Below, piece after piece: positions 44,315-52,345 of a DNA stretch of 64,000 nucleotides (position 1 is the first letter of the stretch; the number at the start of each line of letters is the position of its first letter). Source of the DNA: Streptococcus mitis. GTDB taxonomy: Bacteria > Bacillota > Bacilli > Lactobacillales > Streptococcaceae. The stretch lies in NCBI GenBank assembly GCA_018364455.1, contig JAGZLW010000005.1:1-64000 (forward strand). The letters are read 5' to 3'. A program made the translations under genes and the position numbers. Under the pieces are notes generated by a model that worked only from the letters and a program-made list of their open reading frames with translations, was not told where the DNA came from and made no database searches.

Positions 44315-44629
44315 ATGTTTGAACCACCATTACTAAGCCAACTTTTAGGAACTGGCGCAGTTATTTTAGGATTTATCGGAGCAGGGATTCTAGCACGGCA
44401 GATGGAACTGCACGAACTTGAAAAGCAACGCAAGCAGGAAGAAGAAGACACGCAAGCAGTCAATGACTTTAACAAGATTGTTGAAATCGGACGCAAAATT
44501 GAACGTCAAGAAATTCGCAAGAACATTCGAAGAGAGTTTCCTGGATTCACGTTTGATAATGAACCGCCTGTAGGCTTGCGTCCAGAACCTCTAGGATTAC
44601 CAGAACCTAAAATGCACATCATGAAGTAA
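44315..44629 (+). CDS. Phage membrane protein of unknown function
   Basis: A 104-residue protein with one N-terminal transmembrane helix (LLGTGAVILGFIGAGILA), then a long charged helix (QMELHELEKQRKQEEEDTQ) and a Pro-rich tail ending EPKMHIMK. AAAGGAG lies 9 bases before the ATG. A membrane-anchored coiled coil is what can be seen; no family assigned. Confidence 0.65.
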   Translation: MFEPPLLSQLLGTGAVILGFIGAGILARQMELHELEKQRKQEEEDTQAVNDFNKIVEIGRKIERQEIRKNIRREFPGFTFDNEPPVGLRPEPLGLPEPKMHIMK

Positions 44630-44641
44630 GGAGGTCAGGAA

Positions 44642-44938
44642 ATGGAGGAATTGATTGAATGGCTGGATCACCTGACTATGATTGTTAAAGAACTGAAAGA
44701 AAGGAAATCAACTTCAAGACATTTTATTACGATATGGGAAAACGATTATAAAAATCTATTACTAGTCAAAGAATACCTAACAGACTATGAAAAACTAGCT
44801 AAGGACTATCGTGAGGTGGAGCTTAAAAATAAGCTGCTAAAGCTTGAAAAACTAGAGTTAGAAGGCAGGCACATCTATGAGGATATGCGGATGAAGTACC
44901 GCGCTAACCGTAGGAAGTGGGGTGCTCGGTATGTCTGA
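44642..44938 (+). CDS. Phage coiled-coil protein of unknown function
   Basis: A 98-residue highly charged helical protein; about residues 50-85 form a K/E/L-rich coiled coil (YREVELKNKLLKLEKLELEG) and the end is basic (MKYRANRRKWGARYV). AAGGAGG lies 9 bases before the ATG. It overlaps the DnaB gene by 8 bases, so it belongs to the replication operon. No known family recognised. Confidence 0.62.
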   Translation: MEELIEWLDHLTMIVKELKERKSTSRHFITIWENDYKNLLLVKEYLTDYEKLAKDYREVELKNKLLKLEKLELEGRHIYEDMRMKYRANRRKWGARYV

Positions 44939-46268
44939 AGATTTTAGAATACCACCTCATGATTTAGTGGCTGAACAATCTGTTCTGGGTGCAGTCTTTA
45001 TCGCACCTGACACAATCATTTCGCTGACAGATGAATTGGTTCCTGATGATTTTTATAAACCAGCCAACAAGATTGTATTTAAGACTATGTTGTCTCTCTT
45101 TAAAAAAGGAGAGCCTATCGATGCTACGACAATGGTTTCTGCTCTTACCAATCAAGGGCAGATTAAAGAAATTGGTGGCTTAAATTATGTTGTCGAGTTA
45201 GTGAACTCCACACCAACTTCCAAAAACGTGGAGCATTATGCAAAGTTAGTAAAAGAGAAGTCAACTCTAAGAAGAGTAATTGCTGATTTGTCGGATTCGC
45301 TATCTAGTGCTTATCAAGGAGATGTATCGATTGGTGATCTTATTGCTAAAACTGAAAAGTCTATGCTCGATATTAGCAATCAGAATACAGGCACAGGATT
45401 TCGTAATGTGGCCGATATCCTTGATACACATATGCAGATGGTCGAGACTCGCTCGCAGACAGATGGATTCGTGACTGGTCTGTCTACTGGATTTGTCGGA
45501 CTAGATAAGATTACAACAGGCCTTCATGAAGGAAATCTTATCATACTTGCTGCGCGACCTGCAATGGGGAAAACGGCACTGGCTCTGAATATCGCTAAGT
45601 ATGTAGCCACCAAGGAAGGAAAGCCTGCTGTCATCTTCTCGCTTGAAATGGGCGCAGAGGAACTGATTGAGCGTATGTTGGCATCAGAAGGGATGGTTCC
45701 AGCGTATCATTTAAAAACTGGTAATCTAAGTACGGATGAATGGAAAAGGCTGGTACATGCGCAAAGCAATCTCTATAATGCGCCAATTTTCGTGAATGAT
45801 ACGGCCGGTATTCGTATTTCTGAAATACGTTCAAATGCCCGAAAGCTTGCCCAAGAAATGGGAGGCATTGGTATTATCATTATTGACTACTTGCAGCTAA
45901 TAACTGGTTCAAAGGGTGAGAATCGTCAGCAGATCGTTTCAGAGATTTCAAGGGAATTGAAGATACTTGCCAAGGATTTGAAAGTACCTATTATCGCCTT
46001 GTCGCAGTTAAGTCGTGCAGTTGAACAAAGACAAGAAAAACGTCCGATGCTATCAGATTTAAGAGAGTCTGGTTCGATTGAGCAAGATGCAGATATTGTA
46101 GCATTCTTGTATCGTAAGGCCTACTACCAGAAAGAGCAAGCTGACAGTCAAGAAGCGAATAATGTGACGGAGCTGATCTTGGAAAAGAATAGACACGGGA
46201 GTCTAGGGACAGTGAAGTTGTATTTTCACAAAGAGTACACAAAATTTTCAAGCGTGGAGGAGGTATAA
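44931..46268 (+). CDS. Replicative DNA helicase, DnaB family
   Basis: A 445-residue DnaB-type helicase. The N-terminal domain begins with RIPPHDLVAEQSVLGAVF; the linker is followed by the RecA-like motor with Walker A AARPAMGKTALALN, Walker B GIGIIIIDYLQLI, the DnaB signature SQLSRAVEQR and LSDLRESGSIEQDAD. It unwinds phage DNA at the fork. ATG at 44931 is chosen over GTG at 44922. It works with the initiator and the DnaC-like loader encoded next. Confidence 0.94.
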   Translation: MSEDFRIPPHDLVAEQSVLGAVFIAPDTIISLTDELVPDDFYKPANKIVFKTMLSLFKKGEPIDATTMVSALTNQGQIKEIGGLNYVVELVNSTPTSKNVEHYAKLVKEKSTLRRVIADLSDSLSSAYQGDVSIGDLIAKTEKSMLDISNQNTGTGFRNVADILDTHMQMVETRSQTDGFVTGLSTGFVGLDKITTGLHEGNLIILAARPAMGKTALALNIAKYVATKEGKPAVIFSLEMGAEELIERMLASEGMVPAYHLKTGNLSTDEWKRLVHAQSNLYNAPIFVNDTAGIRISEIRSNARKLAQEMGGIGIIIIDYLQLITGSKGENRQQIVSEISRELKILAKDLKVPIIALSQLSRAVEQRQEKRPMLSDLRESGSIEQDADIVAFLYRKAYYQKEQADSQEANNVTELILEKNRHGSLGTVKLYFHKEYTKFSSVEEV

Positions 46269-46270
46269 TC

Positions 46271-46990
46271 ATGATTAAAAAAAGTGAAGTCACTGGTTTC
46301 TTATCGTTTTTCAAATTTCCAAAGCCATTTATCTATGATGAGAAATATAAGACATTGAGCAATAACGCTAAAATGCTCTATATGCTTCTGTTTGATAGGT
46401 TAGAACTATCTTTAAAAAATGGCTGGCATGATAAGGAAGGGAACGTCTTCCAGTATTACACAAATGAACAGTTGATGATTGACTTAAATTGCAATAGCAA
46501 CAAGACGATTATCAAAATCAAAAAGGAATTGAAAGATGCTGGTCTAATGACGGAAGTCAGACAAGGGATGAACTTACCAAACCGCATTTATCTTGACGCT
46601 CTTAACGGAAGTGTAGAAAGTACATTTCAGGAAGTGCAAAAAGTACACACAATCAAGACTGAGAATACTAAGACTGAGAATAACAATAATAAATTGTCGA
46701 TTTGTAAAGAAGTTATTTCTTATCTCAATTTGAAAGCTAAGAAGAATTTTAAGGTTGACACTGCTAGTCATCAAAAATTTATCAAGGCAAGGCTGAAAGA
46801 AGGATATGTCCTTGAAGATTTTAAAAAGGTTGTGGATGTTATGGTTGCTAAGTGGAAAGGTACAGAGTATGAACAGTATCTTCAACCGCAAACACTCTTT
46901 GGCAACAAGATGGATAATTATCTAAATCAACCGATGCCAAAACGTTCTACAATTTTAACCAGTACGGTTGACGAAAGGCTAGGGTTTTAG
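46271..46990 (+). CDS. Phage replication initiator (RepA-N/DnaD-like)
   Basis: A 239-residue protein. The N-terminal RepA_N-type winged helix opens SEVTGFLSFFKFPKPFIYDE and contains SNNAKMLYMLLFDRLELS. After a polar linker (NTKTENNNNK) comes the phage replisome-organiser C-terminal domain (EVISYLNLKAKKNFKVDTA ... LKEGYVLEDFKKVVD). Together they bind the phage origin and recruit the helicase loader. AGGAGG precedes the start, two bases after dnaB. Confidence 0.85.
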   Translation: MIKKSEVTGFLSFFKFPKPFIYDEKYKTLSNNAKMLYMLLFDRLELSLKNGWHDKEGNVFQYYTNEQLMIDLNCNSNKTIIKIKKELKDAGLMTEVRQGMNLPNRIYLDALNGSVESTFQEVQKVHTIKTENTKTENNNNKLSICKEVISYLNLKAKKNFKVDTASHQKFIKARLKEGYVLEDFKKVVDVMVAKWKGTEYEQYLQPQTLFGNKMDNYLNQPMPKRSTILTSTVDERLGF

Positions 46991-47812
46991 ATGAAACAGT
47001 TTAAACAATTCAAAACCAGAACAGTTCTTGATGATATATGTGAAATCCACGGATGCCCTCTTTGGTCTATTAAGATTCCTATCAAGGGCAAGGTTGAGGA
47101 AATCAGTCAATGTCCTGAATGTGAGAAAGAGAATATCCGACGCTTTGAAAAGCAGTTGAATATGGAATCCGAGATCAAGAGTAAGCTATCGGATACTTAC
47201 GAGGTCTTTGCTCGTGATAGCATTGTTTCAAGCAAGCTGGCCAGCAAGTCACTACACGATTATGAAATTCGAGTTGACATCGACGAAAATGCTATGAATT
47301 TCGTGAAGCGGTTGGAACGTTGCTATGCGAAAGGTGAGACTGGTAATGCTATCATCACTGGTCCGTCTGGTGTTGGGAAGAGTCATCTAACCTATGGCTT
47401 TGCTCGATTCCTCAATGAGCAATTTAAGTCTTATGATGAACCGAAAAGCGTTCTCTTTGTGTCAGTTGTGACTTTATTTGACAAAATCCGAGAAAGCTTT
47501 GAGTTTGACAATGGGTATTCAGAAGCGAAGATGGTCAAGCTATTGTCTGAAGTTGATTTTCTTTTTTTGGATGACCTTGGGAAAGAGAGTCGAAAAGCTG
47601 ATACGAAGCGCAACGAGTGGGCGCATCAGATATTGTTCAAGATCCTGGATAATCGGACCAATACGATTATCAACACGAATCTGTCTAGTGAAGAAATTAA
47701 AGAGCTTTACTCGGATGATTTTGGAAATGGAGCTTTATCAAGTCGTATCTTTGAGGGAGCAACTGGCAGATGCTTTGTGTATCCAGCTGGGATGAAGGAT
47801 AGGAGGTATTGA
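46991..47812 (+). CDS. DnaC-like helicase loader ATPase
   Basis: A 273-residue AAA+ protein. An N-terminal zinc-like pattern (CEIHGCPLW and CPEC) is followed by Walker A GPSGVGKSHLTYG, Walker B VDFLFLDDLGKE and sensor 1 NTIINTNLSSEE. It loads the DnaB-type helicase at the phage origin. It starts directly after the initiator stop, and its own stop overlaps the next start. Confidence 0.9.
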   Translation: MKQFKQFKTRTVLDDICEIHGCPLWSIKIPIKGKVEEISQCPECEKENIRRFEKQLNMESEIKSKLSDTYEVFARDSIVSSKLASKSLHDYEIRVDIDENAMNFVKRLERCYAKGETGNAIITGPSGVGKSHLTYGFARFLNEQFKSYDEPKSVLFVSVVTLFDKIRESFEFDNGYSEAKMVKLLSEVDFLFLDDLGKESRKADTKRNEWAHQILFKILDNRTNTIINTNLSSEEIKELYSDDFGNGALSSRIFEGATGRCFVYPAGMKDRRY

Positions 47813-48033
47813 TGTTAAATCTTTACTTCGTCTACAACGGGCACTGTAAGTTTTACCTTGGAACGTTTAACAATGTCGATGATCTCATTGAGCAGATGGA
47901 AGATCATCAGTGGGCTTTCTCGGCTATCACTCACCCAAGGTTTCATAAGCACATTGGTCAGCGGACGACACGGTTTGACTACGGTGCTAAGGATTGTTAC
48001 TATTTAGCGACTTTTTCAGGAGGAGAAAAATGA
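47812..48033 (+). CDS. Small phage protein
   Basis: A 73-residue protein with many aromatic and histidine residues (MLNLYFVYNGHCKFYLGTFN at the start). The ATG shares its A with the loader stop, with AGGAGG 5 bases before. Occurs in the replication operon; no family I can name. Confidence 0.62.
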   Translation: MLNLYFVYNGHCKFYLGTFNNVDDLIEQMEDHQWAFSAITHPRFHKHIGQRTTRFDYGAKDCYYLATFSGGEK

Positions 48034-48335
48034 CTAAAAATATTTTAACGGATTTAGCATTTGAGAATTTTCACAAATGTATGGGAATTAGTGATTGGAA
48101 AGAATCTGATGAAGTAATTCTTGTTAGCTCGGCTAACAAAGAACAAATTGAGTCAGATGAAAGTTATCGTTCAGCCGGAAAATGTAATTATCTTGGCAAA
48201 CGAATTTGTATCTTCTGTGAACAAGTGAAGAAAAATAATTACATCACGCTACATAAATCTATGTTGGAAAAAATTATTAAGACAATGGAATCATTTACAG
48301 ATGCAGAACAAATGAAGGGAGAAGAAAATGATTGA
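48030..48335 (+). CDS. Small phage protein with cysteine pairs
   Basis: A 101-residue protein starting MTKNILTDLAFENFHKCMG; it overlaps the previous stop (ATGA) and has AGGAGG 6 bases upstream. Cys residues in GKCNYLG and RICIFCEQVKK could bind metal. Unknown function. An upstream in-frame ATG lies inside the previous gene and is rejected. Confidence 0.6.
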   Translation: MTKNILTDLAFENFHKCMGISDWKESDEVILVSSANKEQIESDESYRSAGKCNYLGKRICIFCEQVKKNNYITLHKSMLEKIIKTMESFTDAEQMKGEEND

Positions 48336-48432
48336 ACTTATTAAAGAATTTGGAATGGCTATTTTATGGATGTTCTTAGGGTATTTAATCGGGGAACGTG
48401 CAGCAAGAAAGGAAAAGAAAGATGATCAATAA
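48328..48432 (+). CDS. Tiny single-helix membrane protein
   Basis: A 34-residue frame: FGMAILWMFLGYLIGERAA is a transmembrane helix followed by a basic tail KEKKDDQ. GGGAGAAG precedes the ATG. It overlaps the genes on both sides by a few bases (8 and 11), the normal packing here, which supports it as real. Confidence 0.6.
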   Translation: MIELIKEFGMAILWMFLGYLIGERAARKEKKDDQ

Positions 48433-48838
48433 TGTAGTGTTAATTGGGCGCTTAACTCGTGATCCAGAATTACGATACACGCCATCAAATGTTGCAGTTG
48501 CGACTTTCAGTTTGGCAGTGAATCGCAATTTTAAGAATCAGGCAGGTGATCGAGAAGCTGATTTTATCGGTTGCATCATGTGGCGCCAACAAGCTGAAAA
48601 TTTCGCAAACTGGCTTAAAAAGGGTGCTCTTGTAGGAATAACAGGGCGCATCCAGACTCGTAGCTATGAAAATCAACACGGTCAACGTGTCTATGTGACG
48701 GAAGTTGTAGCTGAAAGTTTTCAAACGCTTGAAAAGAAGGATAATTCTGCGAATCAGTCAAGCATGCAAAACCAGATTCCACCAAATTTTGGGACAACAA
48801 ATCCTATGGATATTTCAGATGATGATTTGCCGTTTTAG
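48422..48838 (+). CDS. ssb: Single-stranded DNA-binding protein
   Basis: A 138-residue SSB with the OB fold (MINNVVLIGRLTRDPELRYT and VATFSLAVNR ... VTEVVAESFQTLEK), a Gln/Asn-rich linker and the acidic tip DISDDDLPF that binds partner proteins. The ATG at 48422 is used; an upstream in-frame ATG overlaps the preceding gene. It coats single strands at the phage fork. Confidence 0.95.
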   Translation: MINNVVLIGRLTRDPELRYTPSNVAVATFSLAVNRNFKNQAGDREADFIGCIMWRQQAENFANWLKKGALVGITGRIQTRSYENQHGQRVYVTEVVAESFQTLEKKDNSANQSSMQNQIPPNFGTTNPMDISDDDLPF

Positions 48839-48851
48839 GGAGGTGTAAAGG

Positions 48852-49583
48852 ATGAACAGACAGGGACTAATTGAACGCTATGAAAAATTTAAAGTTAGCA
48901 AGAAAAAAATGACCTCAATTGATTTGGTTTTGAAAGACTTGCGGTGTTTGGACGAGCCAGAACTGTTGCCATTCAAATTAAAGGATGTTGTTGGTCGAAT
49001 TAAAGGGTTTGATCCGACGACACAGACTAGATGGCTTAATGACATCCTTAAAGAATTAGGTAGCGACTATGGTTTAATGAAATATCGCAGTGGTTACGAG
49101 CAAGGAAAAAGTGAGGGAGCATGGGTTGGCGAACAATTGAAAGATGCTGATAAGATTCGACAAGAATTGAATAAAGTCAAAGTACATCAGTTTGTGGCGG
49201 ATTGGTATGAAGAGAATAAGGATGATTTTGAAGAGAATTTATTTAGATATATCATTAATATTTCATCGATTTTTGACGGTGCTAAACTTAATGAATTTGA
49301 TAGGTGGTTTCTAAACGCTAGCACAAAACCATTTCAAACCCTCGTAAACATGCACCAATTCGGCTACGAGGTCGAGGAAGATAAGAAATTTTTCGTGAAA
49401 ATAAAATGTTTAAGCGAAGAATATAAGTACCTTAACTACTTTAAGTCTTGTCGTGAATGGCTTTTTAGTGAAAAGGAAGAAACTAAAGAATACCGTACAG
49501 CACACACCCGAAAAGAACTTGAAGAAGCTGGATTCAGCGAAGTGTTCAACAGTCCTTTGTTTGAAGTCTTGGAGGTTGAGTGA
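48852..49583 (+). CDS. DUF1642-type early phage protein
   Basis: A 243-residue protein. The C-terminal half contains VADWYEENKDDFEENLF and LVNMHQFGYEVEEDKKFFVK, the DUF1642 pattern found in many streptococcal and lactococcal phages. The N-terminal part is charged and helical. AGGGAGGTG lies upstream. Role unknown; its position is in the early region after ssb. Confidence 0.75.
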   Translation: MNRQGLIERYEKFKVSKKKMTSIDLVLKDLRCLDEPELLPFKLKDVVGRIKGFDPTTQTRWLNDILKELGSDYGLMKYRSGYEQGKSEGAWVGEQLKDADKIRQELNKVKVHQFVADWYEENKDDFEENLFRYIINISSIFDGAKLNEFDRWFLNASTKPFQTLVNMHQFGYEVEEDKKFFVKIKCLSEEYKYLNYFKSCREWLFSEKEETKEYRTAHTRKELEEAGFSEVFNSPLFEVLEVE

Positions 49584-49780
49584 TGCCTAGAAAGATACAA
49601 GCAACGCTTACAAAAGATATGTATGACCATGTCGAAGCCATCAAAGAATATGGTGGTTATAGAAGCGTATCAGAAGTGGTCAATAAAGCACTTGAAAAGT
49701 TAGTAAATGAACATGCCCACAATGAAATATATAAATATTATTTGCAAAAAGTAAGAGATGGAAGAGAGGTCACAGAATGA
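49583..49780 (+). CDS. Ribbon-helix-helix (CopG-like) small protein
   Basis: A 65-residue protein. RKIQATLTKDMYDHVEAI gives the beta strand and first helix, and GGYRSVSEVVNKALEKLV the second helix of a ribbon-helix-helix. It starts within the stop of the preceding gene (GTGATG overlap) with GGAGG upstream. Probably a DNA-binding regulator; no toxin partner is obvious. Confidence 0.7.
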   Translation: MPRKIQATLTKDMYDHVEAIKEYGGYRSVSEVVNKALEKLVNEHAHNEIYKYYLQKVRDGREVTE

Positions 49781-50037
49781 AACGTTTTATCGCAATCTGG
49801 ATTTTATTGTCTGCTGGATTAAATATTTGGCAGAGTATCCGGATTAAGAAATTAGAAGCAAAGCGTCCGATTGTCGTTTATAAAGCTGACAATCAAGGCG
49901 CAGAAATTAAAGGCAGAGTCTTACAAAAGGAGAAGATTGGCAACATGTACACTATCACAGTACAAAATTACGGGGTGTTCGTGGTTACTCAAACAAACTA
50001 TGAATCTCTAAAAATAGGAGATGAGGTAAGATTGTAA
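49777..50037 (+). CDS. DUF1372-type phage protein
   Basis: An 86-residue protein with an N-terminal hydrophobic signal/anchor (FIAIWILLSAGLNIWQSI) and a small beta-rich domain ending NYESLKIGDEVRL, typical of DUF1372 proteins in streptococcal phages. It overlaps the preceding gene by four bases. Probably membrane-anchored; function unknown. Confidence 0.72.
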   Translation: MKRFIAIWILLSAGLNIWQSIRIKKLEAKRPIVVYKADNQGAEIKGRVLQKEKIGNMYTITVQNYGVFVVTQTNYESLKIGDEVRL

Positions 50038-50148
50038 TGACAAAGTACAAGAAATCAACTTGAAATTATCATGGATTACGAATGGAAGCAGATGCAAGAG
50101 CAGGCTGAGTTCATAAAGGCTAATACTAGGAAATGGAGAGCAAGATGA
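50037..50148 (+). pseudogene. Small phage gene apparently split by a one-base frameshift
   Basis: ATG at 50037 (overlapping the DUF1372 stop) opens MTKYKKST and then stops. The +1 frame continues with LEIIMDYEWKQMQEQAEF to TGA at 50148, which overlaps the next start. One missing base near 50061 would join them into a protein of about 36 residues. Alternatively the real gene starts at ATG 50071 (25 residues). Confidence 0.45.
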
Positions 50149-50489
50149 AGCTAAGATTGAAAGAACTTAGAGAGGACCTATGTATCTCTGTCAAAGATAT
50201 GGCCAGAGATACAGGTGTCTCCCAAAACACAATTCATTTGTACGAGCGAGGTGGATATCCGTCCATTAAGCAAATTGAAATGATCGCTAAAACCTATGAT
50301 GTAAACCCTGCGTGGCTTGTTGGGTGGATAGATGATGAAATGATGCCTGGAGTCCAGGTCGTTGAAAAAGTGGTCTATAAAGAGAGTCCAACAGCAAGAT
50401 TGCCAGATTATTTTAACAATAATAACGAAGGTAAGATTATCAAGTGGAAGCAGTCACGAAGATATCAACGGAAGAATTACTTGAGATAG
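50145..50489 (+). CDS. Phage HTH regulator
   Basis: A 114-residue protein with an N-terminal XRE helix-turn-helix (MKLRLKELREDLCISVKDMA, then GVSQNTIHLYERGGYPSIKQIE). The tail is short, without protease or dimer domains. It lies in the middle-early region before arpU and may control late timing. The ATG at 50145 overlaps the previous stop; GGAGAGC lies upstream. Confidence 0.8.
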   Translation: MKLRLKELREDLCISVKDMARDTGVSQNTIHLYERGGYPSIKQIEMIAKTYDVNPAWLVGWIDDEMMPGVQVVEKVVYKESPTARLPDYFNNNNEGKIIKWKQSRRYQRKNYLR

Positions 50490-50503
50490 AAACGAGGTGA
50501 GCG

Positions 50504-50929
50504 ATGCCCTTCTTTCCTGATATAAACGAAACTAAAACAAAAGAAAATGCCAAGAAAATTTTAGAAGGATATCCTCGCTGGCGTCGTGTGGCCAATGACA
50601 CCGAAGGTCAGAGAGTAACGACAACCTACTCATTTATGCCGAGAAATCCGTCAAGTGGAAGAAATAGTCAAGTCGAGAAGTTAGCTATACGGAAAGTTGA
50701 TGCAGAGCTTGAGCTGGATGCAATTGAGCAAGCGGTTAGCGGCTTACACGATCCTCTATATCGTAGGATACTTTTCGAAAAGTACCTTCAGTGGGATTGC
50801 AAGAAGAATGAAACAATCGCAATGGACTTGTCTCTTTCAGAAAGTTCATATTACGAAATTTTGGAGAAAGCTTTGATGGCATTTGCAGAGCTATACCGCA
50901 ATGGGGAACAGATTGAAATTTTGGAGTAA
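50504..50929 (+). CDS. ArpU-family late transcription regulator
   Basis: A 141-residue protein of the ArpU/RinA-like group: PFFPDINETKTKENAKKILE near the start and a C-terminal sigma-factor-like helix-turn-helix (WDCKKNETIAMDLSLSESSYYEILEKALMAFAELY). Such proteins usually activate late phage genes. The gene's last codons form the first of five 11-bp repeats, which may be its binding site. GAGGTGAGC precedes the start. Confidence 0.85.
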   Translation: MPFFPDINETKTKENAKKILEGYPRWRRVANDTEGQRVTTTYSFMPRNPSSGRNSQVEKLAIRKVDAELELDAIEQAVSGLHDPLYRRILFEKYLQWDCKKNETIAMDLSLSESSYYEILEKALMAFAELYRNGEQIEILE

Positions 50930-50975
50930 ACTTGGAGTTTTTTTGGAGTAAACTCGGAGTAAGTCCGGAGTAAAT
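50921..50975 (+). repeat. Five 11-bp iterons after arpU
   Basis: Five back-to-back 11-mers of the form TTGGAGTAAAC: 50921-50931, 50932-50942 (TTGGAGTTTTT), 50943-50953, 50954-50964 (TCGGAGTAAGT) and 50965-50975 (CCGGAGTAAAT). GGAGT is kept in all. One helical turn spacing puts every GGAGT on the same DNA face, as in a cooperative protein-binding site. Confidence 0.8.
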
Positions 50976-51062
50976 ATATGATTTTATGTGCTAAAATTAT
51001 ATTATGAAATAATTGTAAAGGCAGGCACACCCTGTCTTTTCTTTTAGTTTGGAGGTGATATC

Positions 51063-51629
51063 GTGAAAAAAGTAGAACCAATTCGTGAGCTAGACGATAT
51101 TGATAGAATGAAGAATTACTTGAAATCAAAGAGTGAACGAAACTATATTCTTTTCTTAGTAGGAATATATTCAGGTCTACGAGTAAGCGACATTGTTCCT
51201 CTTCAAGTGAAACATGTAGTTCAAGATAGAATTGAAATCAAAGAGAAAAAAACTGGTAAAATAAGAAAATTTGCAGTTAATCCAGAATTACGAAAGGCTT
51301 TGAATCGTTATATAAAAGAAAATCATCTTGAGAGTTACGACTATCTTTTTCCAAGTAGAAAAAAAGTTAGAGGTGACGGAGTAAGTATTAAACATATCGG
51401 TAGAGTGGCTGTGTATCAATTCTTAAATGATGCAGCTAAACATTCAGGACTCAAGCACATCGGAACACATTCGATGAGAAAAACGTTTGGTTATCATCAT
51501 TATAAACAAAATGGGAATATAGCTATTTTAATGCAAATACTTAATCACTCTGCTCCAGACATCACATTAGATTATATTGGATACAATCAAGATGAAATTG
51601 ATGAAAGTATGCTTACTTTTACGTATTAA
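51063..51629 (+). CDS. Small tyrosine recombinase
   Basis: A 188-residue protein consisting of little more than a tyrosine recombinase catalytic domain: R in YSGLRVSDIVPLQ, K in KKTGKIRKFAV, H-x-x-R in THSMRKTFGYHH, His in LNHSAPDITLDYIG, with Tyr (DYIGY) as nucleophile. It has no arm-binding domain. Similar orphan recombinases sit before the packaging genes in many streptococcal phages. This is the second integrase-type gene in the prophage. TTGGAGGTGAT precedes the GTG/ATG region. Confidence 0.85.
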   Translation: MKKVEPIRELDDIDRMKNYLKSKSERNYILFLVGIYSGLRVSDIVPLQVKHVVQDRIEIKEKKTGKIRKFAVNPELRKALNRYIKENHLESYDYLFPSRKKVRGDGVSIKHIGRVAVYQFLNDAAKHSGLKHIGTHSMRKTFGYHHYKQNGNIAILMQILNHSAPDITLDYIGYNQDEIDESMLTFTY

Positions 51630-51861
51630 AAGCACGCTTATTTATCATATTGAGAAATGGTAAATTAAAAAATAAGAAAAACCGGGAACCCATTGTCATG
51701 ATTGGGCTAAACCATACTTTCTTGAAAGTCACAAAATATAAGATATGTTAAATACAAGAGGGGGTGGGTGCACTAAAAACACCCCTGTTTTAAAAGATAC
51801 CGAGGGGGTACATTTGAGAATACCAACCCCCTCCTTTAAAAAGAAAGGACCCCCTCCCTAG
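51630..51861. other. Non-coding interval with repeated ACCCCCTC words, candidate packaging site
   Basis: No gene. GAATACCAACCCCCTCC occurs at 51818-51834 and again at 51864-51880, inside the HNH start. ACCCCCTC also occurs at about 51849, and its complement GAGGGGGT at about 51751 and 51802. Such a cluster beside the HNH gene could be a cos or terminase-binding site. Confidence 0.45.
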
Positions 51862-52206
51862 ATGAATACCAACCCCCTCCGCGCAGACCGTAGTGGACCA
51901 CATAGAGTAGCCTTTGAGAAGAACAAGAAGATTATCTTAAAGACAAGAAACACTTGTGGAGTATGTGGCCAGCCTGTAGACAAAGACCTGAGATATCCTC
52001 ATCCATTAAGTCCAGTCATTGACCACATCGTTCCAGTAAATAAGAACGGACATCCATCTGACATTGCTAACTTGCAATTGGCGCACTGGCAATGCAATAG
52101 ACAGAAGTCTGACAAGCTATACGCTGATGAGAAGACAAACGGAACAAAGGTTATCGGTAATAGGAACTTGCCACAAAGCACAGATTGGTTTAAGTATAAG
52201 AGTTAA
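51862..52206 (+). CDS. HNH endonuclease
   Basis: A 114-residue protein: CGVCGQPVDKD (zinc CxxC), PVIDHIVPVNKNG (catalytic DH) and LAHWQCNRQKSDKL (second zinc knuckle and final His/Asn) form a complete HNH site. Phage HNH proteins next to head genes assist terminase in cutting DNA at cos. The ribosome site is weak: AAAGGA is about 13 bases upstream, partly overlapping the C-rich repeat. Confidence 0.9.
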   Translation: MNTNPLRADRSGPHRVAFEKNKKIILKTRNTCGVCGQPVDKDLRYPHPLSPVIDHIVPVNKNGHPSDIANLQLAHWQCNRQKSDKLYADEKTNGTKVIGNRNLPQSTDWFKYKS

Positions 52207-52240
52207 AAAATAAACGTGATTAAAAAAGGACGAGTGTTCC

Positions 52241-52275
52241 TGCCAAGGTGGGGGGTGCCCCCCCTCCCCCTCGGT
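52241..52275. other. G/C-rich palindrome upstream of the portal gene
   Basis: Between HNH and portal lies GGTGGGGGGTGCCCCCC with CTCCCCCTCGG after it, an unusually G/C-rich stretch with a GGGGGGTGCCCCCC hairpin in a 40 percent G+C genome. The rest of 52207-52345 shows no gene. Confidence 0.55.
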
Positions 52276-52345
52276 GCTTCAGGGCTTCACACCGTCACTG
52301 TACATTTTTTCTCGCGCCAAATCATCACAAAGAAAGGAGAACGGT

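Noticed and set aside
44964..46314. Minus-strand frames inside the DnaB gene
   Set aside because: Shadows of the helicase coding frame with no ribosome sites.
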